From positions 63,982 through 127,981 of the forward strand of contig JAHZHZ010000002.1 in the NCBI GenBank assembly GCA_019419995.1: a DNA stretch of 64,000 nt, read 5' to 3'. Within the stretch, counting starts at the first letter, position 1. Every line of letters begins with the position of its first letter. The position numbers were made by a program, and so were the translations under genes. Positions 1-7,495 of this stretch are shown here, piece by piece. A model generated the notes under the pieces. The model had not been told where the DNA came from and did no database searches. It saw only the letters and a program-made list of their open reading frames with translations. The DNA is from Clostridiales bacterium. GTDB lineage: Bacteria > Bacillota > Clostridia > Christensenellales > Aristaeellaceae.

Positions 1-1213
1 TATTGCGCTTCTTTTTATTAATGAGAATCTTGCACAGTCCGTCGGCGCCTTCGTTTTCTGCTACAAAACGGCCCGAATAACGCATGGATAGCTTTTGCAC
101 TTCGTAGTCAATGCCCTTTTCTCGTGCCTCTTCCTCGGTGCGTCCCACGGATGCGATTTCTGGCTGGGTGTAGATCACGGAGGGATTGGCGTGATAGCGC
201 ATACTGTCCGGCTTGCCTAGCATGGTATTGACTGCTACTTCTGCCTCCCGATAGGCGGTATGGGCCAGCATATGGTGGCCGTTGACATCACCTACGGCAT
301 AGACGTTTTCCACGTTGGTGCGGCCCGTGGCATCGGTGGGAATACCACTGCGCTCAAAGCGTACACCGATCCTTTCCAAACCGATTCCTTCGCAGTTGGC
401 CCGCCGACCGATGGACAGGAGTACTTTGTCCGCATCGATGGAGAGCCGGCTGGAATCCGGCGCCTCTGCCCACACTTTACCAGGTTCCACAGACAGGCAC
501 TTGTGGCTCAGCAGGAAGGTCACACCCTTCTTTTCCAATTCCCGCTGGAGTAGAGAAGCAATTTCCCGGTCAGTAGGACCCGCAATATGGTCCAGCATCT
601 CCACTACCGTTACCTGTGCGCCAACTGCAGCATAATAGGCGGCCATTTCCAGTCCGATGACTCCGCCGCCGATAACGGTCAGCTTTGCTGGGATTTCTTC
701 CAGTTCCAAAATTTCCCGGTTGGTGAGTACAAAGCCGCCCAGATTTTCCCGAATGCCTGGAATGGGCGGTACCACGGCGGAAGAACCGGTGGCAATCAAT
801 AACCGTTTAGCGCTATAAATATTTTGGCCGGCGGAAACCTGAAACAGATCGGCGTCCCTACCTTCAATTACGGCATTCTCCATTATCGTGGTTACGCCTG
901 CGGCTTTCATTTTGGCTTTGACGCCGTTGACCAGCGTGCGTACCACTCGGCCCCGACGAGCAACTACCGCCTTTTGGTCGATTTGCACATCGGCGCAGCG
1001 CACACCATATGGAGCACTGTGCAGGGCGTGCTGATACAATTTTGCAGAATTGAGCAGAGCCTTGGAAGGAACACAACCTTCGTTTAGACATACGCCACCC
1101 AGACTACGTTTTTCAAATAACAGGGTACGCAAACCGGCGTGCGCAGCGCGTTCCGCAGCCAGATATCCTGCGGGACCGCCGCCGATGATGATCAGATCAT
1201 AATTTTCCTGCAT
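1..1213 (-). CDS. lpdA: Dihydrolipoyl dehydrogenase (C-terminus cut by window edge)
   Basis: FAD-dependent class I pyridine nucleotide disulfide oxidoreductase that reoxidises dihydrolipoyl groups of 2-oxoacid dehydrogenase or glycine-cleavage complexes with NAD+. About 404 of roughly 460 residues lie in the window; the dimerisation-domain end is missing. Visible are the N-terminal FAD motif GGGPAG (residues 11-16), the redox-active disulfide GGVCLNEGCVPSK (Cys42 and Cys47), a second GGGVIG nucleotide-binding loop and the AVGDVNG motif. The start at 1213 has GGAGT seven bases upstream. A sigma-A-like promoter precedes it. The E2/E3 partners are not in view, so which complex it serves is unknown; lplA at 48.5 kb fits a lipoate-using metabolism. 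Confidence 0.95.
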   Translation of the reverse strand, partial: MQENYDLIIIGGGPAGYLAAERAAHAGLRTLLFEKRSLGGVCLNEGCVPSKALLNSAKLYQHALHSAPYGVRCADVQIDQKAVVARRGRVVRTLVNGVKAKMKAAGVTTIMENAVIEGRDADLFQVSAGQNIYSAKRLLIATGSSAVVPPIPGIRENLGGFVLTNREILELEEIPAKLTVIGGGVIGLEMAAYYAAVGAQVTVVEMLDHIAGPTDREIASLLQRELEKKGVTFLLSHKCLSVEPGKVWAEAPDSSRLSIDADKVLLSIGRRANCEGIGLERIGVRFERSGIPTDATGRTNVENVYAVGDVNGHHMLAHTAYREAEVAVNTMLGKPDSMRYHANPSVIYTQPEIASVGRTEEEAREKGIDYEVQKLSMRYSGRFVAENEGADGLCKILINKKKRN

Positions 1214-1269
1214 GCAATTTACTCCTTTATATATTGGATATTTCAATGAATGGTGTACGATTTATCATC

Positions 1270-1298
1270 ATAATATCCGATGTGTTTGGAAAAGTCAA
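1270..1298 (-). promoter_or_regulatory. Promoter of lpdA
   Basis: On the minus strand TTGACT (1293-1298) and TATTAT (1270-1275) are separated by exactly 17 bases. It would give a leader of about 50 bases before the lpdA start. Confidence 0.65.
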
Positions 1299-1359
1299 CG
1301 AAGAAAGCGAAAAGTTCTTTGGTCAGAATATGAGTGCGTCGAAAAATAAGGGCTGGAGG

Positions 1360-1388
1360 TTGCAATTTTGGTTGCAATGTGTTAAAAT
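1360..1388 (+). promoter_or_regulatory. Promoter of symporter leader RNA
   Basis: TTGCAA (1360-1365), a 17-base spacer and TAAAAT (1383-1388). Transcription would start near 1395, leaving about 290 bases of untranslated leader ahead of the symporter. Confidence 0.55.
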
Positions 1389-1394
1389 TTACTA

Positions 1395-1686
1395 AATTAA
1401 AATAATGTGAGAGGGAAGCAGCGATGTGAAGGTGAAAACCGGCGTGGGGAACAGACCCAACCGGTGGAATGAGAGAAGCCGTCGCCTTCATAAATTGGTG
1501 TAAGAGGGACTGGAAATATCTTAAAAGGCGTTGGGGGCGCCTTTTGTCAGTCCATCCGCATGGGAAGTACGGTTCCATGGGGAATTTTGTTGTGCGCAAA
1601 TCCCTTCTGATCACGACCGGAGACGGTGGCAAGCCGGATTCGGACATGATAAAAAACCAGGGTTACATTAGATTGGAGGGTCATCA
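1395..1686 (+). ncRNA. Long structured 5' leader, class not recognised
   Basis: This gene-free stretch before the symporter folds into a row of helices that can be read off directly. An 8-bp helix joins 1425-1432 with 1485-1492 and encloses an ACCGG/CCGGT stem (1438-1442 with 1461-1465) and a TGGG/CCCA stem (1445-1448 with 1456-1459). A second domain pairs GGACTG (1507-1512) with CAGTCC (1548-1553) around an 8-bp stem AAAAGGCG/CGCCTTTT (1523-1530 with 1538-1545). A third hairpin pairs 1559-1566 with 1573-1579, and a CCGG-rich domain follows at about 1605-1660. Parts of the first domain recall the GGTGAAA...CCGG segment of cobalamin riboswitches, but the hallmark GCCACTG box is absent, and I do not assign it to a known class. 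Confidence 0.5.
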
Positions 1687-2877
1687 ATGGGTAAAATCTT
1701 TAAGAGTCTGCCATTCAAGCTGCTGCTTGGATTGGTGATCGGCATAGTGGTCGGTCTGGTAGCACCGGAATGGCTGATGGAGATCGTGGTTACGCTGAAG
1801 TACATCATGGGTCAGCTGATCAACTTCTGTGTGCCTCTGATTATCATCGGTTTTATCGCTCCGTCCATTACAAAGTTGGGTTCTAGTGCGTCCCGGATGC
1901 TGGGAGTGGCGCTGGTGCTGGCTTACGTTTCGTCCATCTGCGCAGCACTTTTATCCATGTTGGCAGGCTTTGGTATCATCCCCAGCCTGAATATTCTCAA
2001 CAATGCTGAAGGACTCAAGGAACTGCCGGCCGTGGCGTTCCAGCTGGATATTCCTCAGATCATGTCGGTGATGAGCGCACTGGTATTCTCGGTGCTCATT
2101 GGTCTGGCTGCCGTGTGGACCAAATCAAAGACGACCATTAGCCTGCTCAACGAGTTCCAGCAGATTGTGTTGAAAATCGTTACCAAGGTGGTCATTCCAG
2201 TACTGCCTTTCTTCATTGCCTCCACCTTCTGTGGCCTGGCCTACGATGGAACCATCACCGGTCAGTTCCCTGTGTTTGTCAAGGTTATTTTAATCGTCAT
2301 GGTGGGCCATTACATCTGGCTGGCGGTGCTCTATGGCCTGGCAGGCCTCTATAGCCGTACCAATCCCATGGATGTGCTGCGCCACTATGGCCCCGCTTAC
2401 ATCACTGCCGTGGGCACCATGTCCTCTGCGGCGACCTTGTCCGTGGCCCTCAGCTGCGCCAAGAAGAGCAAGACCCTTCGGGGTGACATGGTGGACTTTG
2501 GCATTCCGCTGTTTGCAAACATCCATCTGTGCGGTTCCGTATTGACGGAGGTATTCTTCGTCATGGTGGTTTCCAAGATCCTCTACGGCAGCCTTCCGGC
2601 TGTGGGCAATATGGTGCTGTTTTGCCTGTTGCTGGGTGTGTTTGCCATTGGCGCACCGGGTGTTCCCGGCGGCACGGTCATGGCTTCCTTGGGCCTGATC
2701 ACTTCAGTGCTGGGTTTTGATAACACTGGTACTGCGCTGATGTTGACCATTTTTGCACTTCAGGATTCCTTTGGTACGGCATGCAATGTCACCGGCGATG
2801 GCGCCCTGACGCTGATGCTCACCGGATATGTCAAGAAGCACAATATACAGGAAGAGAAGATCGACTTCTCACTCTGA
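1687..2877 (+). CDS. Dicarboxylate/amino acid:cation symporter (DAACS family)
   Basis: Polytopic inner-membrane carrier of 396 residues that couples uptake of a dicarboxylate or amino acid (glutamate, aspartate, serine or similar) to Na+ or H+. It opens with the MGKIFKSLPFKLLLGLVIGI helix, has eight or so hydrophobic segments and a serine-rich re-entrant region (TMSSAATLSVALS, residues about 242-254), and ends with the conserved TACNVTGDGALTLML stretch, all usual for the family. Length is normal. GGAGG lies at 1675-1679, eight bases before the ATG. It is monocistronic between the long leader RNA and a strong terminator. The exact substrate cannot be read from sequence. Confidence 0.9.
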   Translation: MGKIFKSLPFKLLLGLVIGIVVGLVAPEWLMEIVVTLKYIMGQLINFCVPLIIIGFIAPSITKLGSSASRMLGVALVLAYVSSICAALLSMLAGFGIIPSLNILNNAEGLKELPAVAFQLDIPQIMSVMSALVFSVLIGLAAVWTKSKTTISLLNEFQQIVLKIVTKVVIPVLPFFIASTFCGLAYDGTITGQFPVFVKVILIVMVGHYIWLAVLYGLAGLYSRTNPMDVLRHYGPAYITAVGTMSSAATLSVALSCAKKSKTLRGDMVDFGIPLFANIHLCGSVLTEVFFVMVVSKILYGSLPAVGNMVLFCLLLGVFAIGAPGVPGGTVMASLGLITSVLGFDNTGTALMLTIFALQDSFGTACNVTGDGALTLMLTGYVKKHNIQEEKIDFSL

Positions 2878-2900
2878 TGGTCATAAGGAAAGTTTGCACA

Positions 2901-2938
2901 AAAACAGGCGACAGAACTTTCGTTCTGTCGCCTGTTTT
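2901..2938. terminator. Bidirectional terminator
   Basis: Perfect 16-bp inverted repeat (2901-2916 with 2923-2938, loop CTTTCG) with A-run on one side and T-run on the other, placed between convergent genes, so it can serve the symporter and the ACT-hydrolase gene. Confidence 0.92.
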
Positions 2939-2945
2939 TATGCAC

Positions 2946-4445
2946 TCAATCGTTTGTAGATTTTGGCTCTGCAGCTCTGCCGTTCTCTTCAAGAATTTCC
3001 ACTTCATGGGGTCGGGAGGAGCGCCGATCCCAGATGGCCCCATGACCGCAGCAATAACAATAGCGTTGCGGAGGCAGAATTTCCAGAAGAGTCTTGCGCT
3101 CCTGGGAAGCTCGGGCAGAATCCATGTTTACGCTGGTCATCAGGTAGGGGGCAAGGCGGTTGAAGGCGGCTTGTTCAGGTGTAAAGCCGGAAATATTGAC
3201 GATAATGTCCCCGGTGAAAGCCAGGTTTTCCGCACGACAGAGGATCACTACTTCTCCGTCCGCATGGCCTCCATTCCCCTGAATCAGTTCAAATTCCAGA
3301 TCTGAAAACCTAAAGCGGCCCAGAGGGCGCAGAGGCAGGGCGCAGTCCTGTTCTTCCCCAGAAACCACGCGCAGATGGCTTAGTTCAGGTGGTAGATAAC
3401 GGGAGAGGATGCGGCTGATGGCGCAGTAGGGAGCGTGAGCGGGATTGCGTTCTCGATAATTGGGCTGTCCGGCATTTTCCCATTGGAAGTGTTGAAGAGC
3501 CGTAGGACTGACATAGATTTCATCAAAGAGATTCAGTAGTCCGCAGTGATCCATATCTGGATGGGTGATAACCATCTGGCGGGGCATTTCGTCAAAGCCA
3601 GGGAAGAGGCGGCGGAAAATGGCCACCATTTCCGGAGCATAGCACGCAAAGCCGCTGTCCACAAACAACAGGTGCCCATCCCGATGCAGTATATAGCAGT
3701 TGCTGCCGCAGGGAGGTTCGATGGCGTAAAGCTCGCCGCCTGTCTCCAGAGAGAGGCGGGAAACCCGGGGCAAAAAGGCCGCACCCTTGTAGTGGGCCAG
3801 CATGTCTGCAAAACGACCGATGTAATTGAAAGTCTTATAGGGAGGCTCATTGCGCTCATCCAACATTTGCATGATGCGGTTGGATTGGGCCATCAGTTCC
3901 CTGGCTTTGCGTGGAGGCAGGCTGAGTTTCTGAGCCATACGGCTGGCAAAGCGCATGTAAAAGACCGTATTGTCCAATACCTGCTCACTTTCATCGTAGT
4001 CAATCACGTGGATTTCACACAGAGAAGCCGCTTCCTCCAAAAAGCTGCGGATTAACTCCGGACGCTCCAGAAATAGACCCATGCGAAAGTTTTGATAACC
4101 GCTGCCATCCTCATGGGAGTTGATGTAGGAGATATTGAGTTGGTGGCGATGAATCAGTTCCAGAACTGGGAGCACTGCGCCGGGCACATCCTGCAGTATG
4201 AACTCCACCAGCAGTACCCGTGCGGTATTTTCGCTGCCGGCAATGTAGCCAATGCGTCGGAGGGCAGCGGTGACGCTCTCCAGCTGTCGCTGGGTTCCCG
4301 ACACATCGATAAATAGAGTGTGGATGTCTACGGCCCGGTTGTAGCTCACCCGGGTGATATTGGCGCCCGCAGCACTGATTGCCCGGCTGGCCTCCATAAA
4401 GGCCCCGGATTTGTCCGGCATAGTGGTGATAAAGGTCTTTTTCAA
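2946..4445 (-). CDS. Tandem ACT domains fused to a metallo-beta-lactamase-fold hydrolase
   Basis: Predicted soluble protein of 499 residues. Residues about 1-75 and 78-150 look like two ACT ligand-binding domains (start MKKTFITTMPDKSGAFMEAS; second one with DVPGAVLPVLELI). A linker of about 60 residues leads to a metallo-beta-lactamase fold with YILHRDGHLLFVDSG and the metal motif HPDMDH (about residues 293-298), a later HADGEVV and GDI. ACT domains usually bind an amino acid, so ligand-gated hydrolysis is a reasonable guess; the substrate is unknown. The start is a TTG: an in-frame TGA lies three codons upstream, and GGAG sits ten bases before it. The gene stands alone between two terminators. 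Confidence 0.8.
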   Translation of the reverse strand: MKKTFITTMPDKSGAFMEASRAISAAGANITRVSYNRAVDIHTLFIDVSGTQRQLESVTAALRRIGYIAGSENTARVLLVEFILQDVPGAVLPVLELIHRHQLNISYINSHEDGSGYQNFRMGLFLERPELIRSFLEEAASLCEIHVIDYDESEQVLDNTVFYMRFASRMAQKLSLPPRKARELMAQSNRIMQMLDERNEPPYKTFNYIGRFADMLAHYKGAAFLPRVSRLSLETGGELYAIEPPCGSNCYILHRDGHLLFVDSGFACYAPEMVAIFRRLFPGFDEMPRQMVITHPDMDHCGLLNLFDEIYVSPTALQHFQWENAGQPNYRERNPAHAPYCAISRILSRYLPPELSHLRVVSGEEQDCALPLRPLGRFRFSDLEFELIQGNGGHADGEVVILCRAENLAFTGDIIVNISGFTPEQAAFNRLAPYLMTSVNMDSARASQERKTLLEILPPQRYCYCCGHGAIWDRRSSRPHEVEILEENGRAAEPKSTND

Positions 4446-4502
4446 GGGCGTTCAACTCCGCTTTTGTCATCTCTGAGTGAATAAAGTCATTTTAATACAA
4501 AG

Positions 4503-4530
4503 GCCGCTTCCCGTCAATGCGGAAAGCGGC
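4503..4530 (-). terminator. Terminator of the sensor kinase gene
   Basis: Stem GCCGCTTCCC/GGAAAGCGGC (4503-4512 with 4521-4530, one mismatch); on the minus strand it is followed by a CTTTGTATT tract. Confidence 0.7.
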
Positions 4531-4545
4531 ACTTCGGTTTTCCCT

Positions 4546-5883
4546 TCAGGCCTGTTCGGCCAAACGTCCTTTGGGCAGGCAGACGCGCATGCGTGTACCC
4601 AGTCCCTCGCGAGAGAGCAGCTCAATGTGTCCGCCGTGGCGATCTACAATCCATTTAGCGATGGATAATCCCAGGCCTGTGCCACCGCTGGAGCGGCCTC
4701 GCGCAGGATCGGATCGAAAGAAGCGATCAAAAACCCTGGGGAGATCTTGTTGGGAGATGCCGATGCCAGAGTCTTGGACTTCTATACAGGATTCTCCTAC
4801 CTCATTTTCAAAGGCACGAAGGCGAATTATGCCTCTCTCAGGGGTATATTTCAGTGCATTGTCCGTGAGAATGCGGACGCACTGCTTAAGCATGTCTCGA
4901 TCGCCCACACAGCGTACATCAGGATTTGCCTCAACGCGCCAGTCATGGCTCCGATCGATCAGCAGACTATCCTCATAAACTTCCTTCATTAATTCCCCAA
5001 GATCGATTTCTACAAATTCCAGACGGTTGCGCCCTGTATCTCCCCGGGCAAGGAAGAGCAGCTGCTCCACCAGTTTGTTCATGTAGCTGGCTTCGCCCTT
5101 GATGGCGGCAATGGACTCGTCCAGAATTTTTTCGTCCTGCTTGCCCCAGCGATCCAGCATGCCCGCATAGCCTTGAATTACAGCTATGGGCGTACGCAGT
5201 TCATGGGAAGCGTCGGAAACGAATTGTGCCTGAAGGCGGTAGGATTCATGCATGCGGCTCAACAGGCCATTGATAGCGTCCTGAAGGCCTTCCAGGTCCT
5301 GGTCACCCATGTCTAGGCGCTCCTCAGGCTTATCAGGACGAATGCGACTGATGGCATCCTGTAGATCATGCAGTTTTTCTTCGGAATCCGGTGCAGGAGG
5401 CTGGGAGAGATCGGCCATTCGGCCGAGTTCCCGAGCAGCACGGGCCATGCGATCTAGCGGGCGCAGCAAACGGCGGGCCTTTCGGCGCCCCCAGAGAAGC
5501 TGTCCTAACAACATAAGGAGCTGAAGACTTAGCACAATGACAGCGGCAGGGCGCAACAGAGCAAAGTAAGGGGCACAGGCAGCGCTATGACGGGTACCGT
5601 CAGGAGCATAAAATACGTAATGAGCATCTTCCAGTGCGTCAATAAAATTGCGGGCACTATCCCAGAAGTGAGCACCTTGCACCGGTACGGGCATATCAAC
5701 CCTGCGCTCCAGAGAGAGTGTCCAATCCGGCCCCAGGACGGCTTTTTCCTGAGAGTAACAAAACAGGAACACGGATAGGGCCAGCAGCACTAGGTTTAAT
5801 TTGAAAAAAATCCATGCCAGATGCCAAAACCAGGCCCGGCCGATTTTGCGGGCGGTGGAGGTTACCCGCACGGTTTCGTTCAT
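4546..5883 (-). CDS. Sensor histidine kinase
   Basis: Membrane histidine kinase of 445 residues, partner of the response regulator just upstream (39-base gap, same operon). A transmembrane helix at about 22-43 and another at about 112-132 frame a small outside domain of roughly 65 residues. A HAMP-like linker follows, then the HisKA box SDASHELRTP with phospho-acceptor His227, and an HATPase domain with DNALKYT, VQDSGIGIS and GGTGLGLSI. There is no PAS domain, so it is closer to ArlS/CssS-type kinases than to classical PhoR. GAGGAG lies seven bases before the ATG. The signal sensed is unknown; the divergent alkaline phosphatase makes phosphate worth considering. Confidence 0.93.
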   Translation of the reverse strand: MNETVRVTSTARKIGRAWFWHLAWIFFKLNLVLLALSVFLFCYSQEKAVLGPDWTLSLERRVDMPVPVQGAHFWDSARNFIDALEDAHYVFYAPDGTRHSAACAPYFALLRPAAVIVLSLQLLMLLGQLLWGRRKARRLLRPLDRMARAARELGRMADLSQPPAPDSEEKLHDLQDAISRIRPDKPEERLDMGDQDLEGLQDAINGLLSRMHESYRLQAQFVSDASHELRTPIAVIQGYAGMLDRWGKQDEKILDESIAAIKGEASYMNKLVEQLLFLARGDTGRNRLEFVEIDLGELMKEVYEDSLLIDRSHDWRVEANPDVRCVGDRDMLKQCVRILTDNALKYTPERGIIRLRAFENEVGESCIEVQDSGIGISQQDLPRVFDRFFRSDPARGRSSGGTGLGLSIAKWIVDRHGGHIELLSREGLGTRMRVCLPKGRLAEQA

Positions 5884-5922
5884 GGACTTTCTCCTCTCTG
5901 CTTCCGATTATGAAGCTGGGGA

Positions 5923-6618
5923 TCAATTTTTGGCGCCGGCATCCCGGAACACATAGCCTACGCCTCGAACGGTATGAATGAGCTTGACGCCAAAAGCATC
6001 GTCAATTTTGGAGCGCAGATAGCGAATATATACGTCTACCACATTGGTTTCCCCCATGTATTCGTATCCCCAAACCATCTCCAGCAGGCGTTCGCGGCTA
6101 AGTACGATGAATCGGTTTTCCATCAGTGCCTGTAACAGGGCGAATTCCCTCAGCGTCAACTCCACAGGCGTGTCACCGTAACTGACCTCATGTCGGGCGG
6201 GGTCCAGGCACAGCTGGCCGGAGCAGAGGGGAGGATCGCTCTGTACCTGTGCTGAATGGTGCTTGCGCAGAGCTGCCCGGATGCGAGCCAGAAGCTCCTC
6301 AATTTCAAAGGGCTTGGTGATGTAGTCGTCTGCCCCCATATCCAGGCCCGTCACCTTGTCCATCACTTGGTCCCTGGCAGTGACCATAATAACTGGCGTG
6401 GCTTTGGTACGCCGCAAGCGACGCAAAAGTTCCAGCCCACTTAATCCAGGTAACATGATATCCAGAAGCAGAAGATCGTACGCTCCCTTTTCAGCCATTT
6501 CCAGGCCCTGCCGGCCATCGCAGGCTTTTTCTACCAGATAGCCCTCATGCACCAGTTCCAATTCCACAAATCTGGCCAGTTTCTCCTCATCTTCCACAAT
6601 CAAAATGTGTTCCGCCAT
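5923..6618 (-). CDS. OmpR/PhoB-family response regulator
   Basis: DNA-binding response regulator of 231 residues: receiver domain with acidic pair EDEE (residues 9-12), phospho-acceptor Asp53 in LLLLDIMLPG and the YITKPFE lysine, then a winged-helix C-terminal domain (ELTLREFALLQ, YIRYLRSKI, VRGVGYVF). It would be phosphorylated by the kinase encoded downstream. An ATG 21 bases earlier (6639) is possible, but GGAGG sits seven bases before the ATG at 6618, which therefore is preferred. The target genes are not shown by sequence; the divergent phosphatase promoter with 11-bp repeats is a candidate. Confidence 0.93.
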   Translation of the reverse strand: MAEHILIVEDEEKLARFVELELVHEGYLVEKACDGRQGLEMAEKGAYDLLLLDIMLPGLSGLELLRRLRRTKATPVIMVTARDQVMDKVTGLDMGADDYITKPFEIEELLARIRAALRKHHSAQVQSDPPLCSGQLCLDPARHEVSYGDTPVELTLREFALLQALMENRFIVLSRERLLEMVWGYEYMGETNVVDVYIRYLRSKIDDAFGVKLIHTVRGVGYVFRDAGAKN

Positions 6619-6649
6619 GGGTTTCCTCCAACACGACATGATGGCTTCG

Positions 6650-6675
6650 GGCGCACGAAAGTTTTTTCGTGCGCC
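6650..6675 (-). repeat. Inverted repeat between DUF4342 gene and response regulator
   Basis: Perfect 11-bp stem (6650-6660 with 6665-6675, loop of four bases). There is no T-run after it in the direction of transcription, so it looks more like an mRNA stability or processing hairpin than a full terminator. Confidence 0.5.
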
Positions 6676-6704
6676 GGATGCCTGTCGATTCCTTTAAAAT
6701 AAAT

Positions 6705-7259
6705 TCAATTCTCGTCCTCAATGTTTTTTTCCTGCTCGGCATCAATATTTTTGTCGCCACGCAGTTCTTCCTTAACATTTTCTGCCATGTCCGCGGCTCG
6801 ATCGATAACATTGTTAATGGAGTCTTTGCCCAGATTGGGGCCACGGAAGGAATAGCGCAGGCCGCAGAACAGGCCGATTACCAATGCTGCCGCCAGGAAC
6901 CAGAAGCCCAGAATCATCAGTACTACAAATACGGTTACGGGTAGGGAAAAGAGCTCCTTTCCCGTACGGGAAACCACGAAAAAGTTGGTATTTCCCATGC
7001 GAAGCAACTTGCAGAAGGTCTGCCCCAGCCACTGGAACGCGCCTTGACCGCTACTCTTGTGGTTGACCTTGTTCCTGGTCTTTTCTTCGGCGGGACGGGT
7101 GGTGTAACTGCCGCCACCTGCATTAACCTTTCCTTCCTTTTCCAAAAGCAGCATGGCATCCAGTAAATCCCAGTTGCTTCGTTCCAGTGCTGTTTTAGCT
7201 TCCTCATAGCTGATGTTTGCTTTTTCTCTGAGAGTTTCTACCATTTCAAAGTTTGTCAT
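6705..7259 (-). CDS. DUF4342-type membrane protein with UBA-like N-terminus
   Basis: Protein of 184 residues. Residues 1-45 form a UBA/TS-N-like three-helix segment (TLREKANISYEEAKTALERS), residues about 75-100 match the DUF4342 core, a strongly hydrophobic segment (VFVVLMILGFWFLAAALVIG) spans the membrane at about 110-135, and the tail is charged. Function is unknown in the family; DUF4342 proteins often sit beside signalling genes in Firmicutes. AAGGAG lies nine bases before the start. It heads the two-component operon, separated from the regulator by a hairpin, and is divergent from the alkaline phosphatase. Confidence 0.8.
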   Translation of the reverse strand: MTNFEMVETLREKANISYEEAKTALERSNWDLLDAMLLLEKEGKVNAGGGSYTTRPAEEKTRNKVNHKSSGQGAFQWLGQTFCKLLRMGNTNFFVVSRTGKELFSLPVTVFVVLMILGFWFLAAALVIGLFCGLRYSFRGPNLGKDSINNVIDRAADMAENVKEELRGDKNIDAEQEKNIEDEN

Positions 7260-7318
7260 ATTCGTTCGCTCCTTTTGTTCGTTCCGCTGTGCGCGGAAGT
7301 TTTGTTTTCCCTTGGACA

Positions 7319-7327
7319 GTTATAGCA
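7319..7327 (-). promoter_or_regulatory. Extended -10 promoter of the DUF4342/two-component operon
   Basis: Minus strand TGCTATAAC (extended -10) about 60 bases before the DUF4342 start; no good -35 is visible, which would fit an activator-dependent promoter. Confidence 0.4.
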
Positions 7328-7337
7328 TACGCCATGA

Positions 7338-7391
7338 AGATTAAACTGGAACTTTCCTAGATTAGAGATAGATTAGAAGCAGATTCAAATT
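7338..7391. promoter_or_regulatory. 11-bp-periodic direct repeats, candidate response-regulator operator
   Basis: AGATTAGA begins at 7359 and again at 7370, and AGATTC at 7381: three copies with an exact 11-bp period. A further AGATTAAA begins at 7338, 21 bases earlier. Eleven-bp tandem spacing is the usual geometry of PhoB/OmpR-family operators. The array lies between the divergent two-component operon and the alkaline phosphatase, just upstream of a TATTTT (7404-7409) that could be an activator-dependent -10. The repeat sequence itself does not closely match the Bacillus Pho box. Confidence 0.45.
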
Positions 7392-7495
7392 TTCTTGAAT
7401 TCGTATTTTTCCAGGGTTTGACGGCGGCTTGATCGTTTCATGATGAGGGCATGGTATGCTCATTGCGTACCAAAAAGAAAGGTGAGTGTAGAAAA

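Noticed and set aside
1540..1600. GTACGGTTCC segment recalling group II intron domain V
   Set aside because: The partner GAGCCGT strand, the 5' intron consensus and a reverse transcriptase are all missing.
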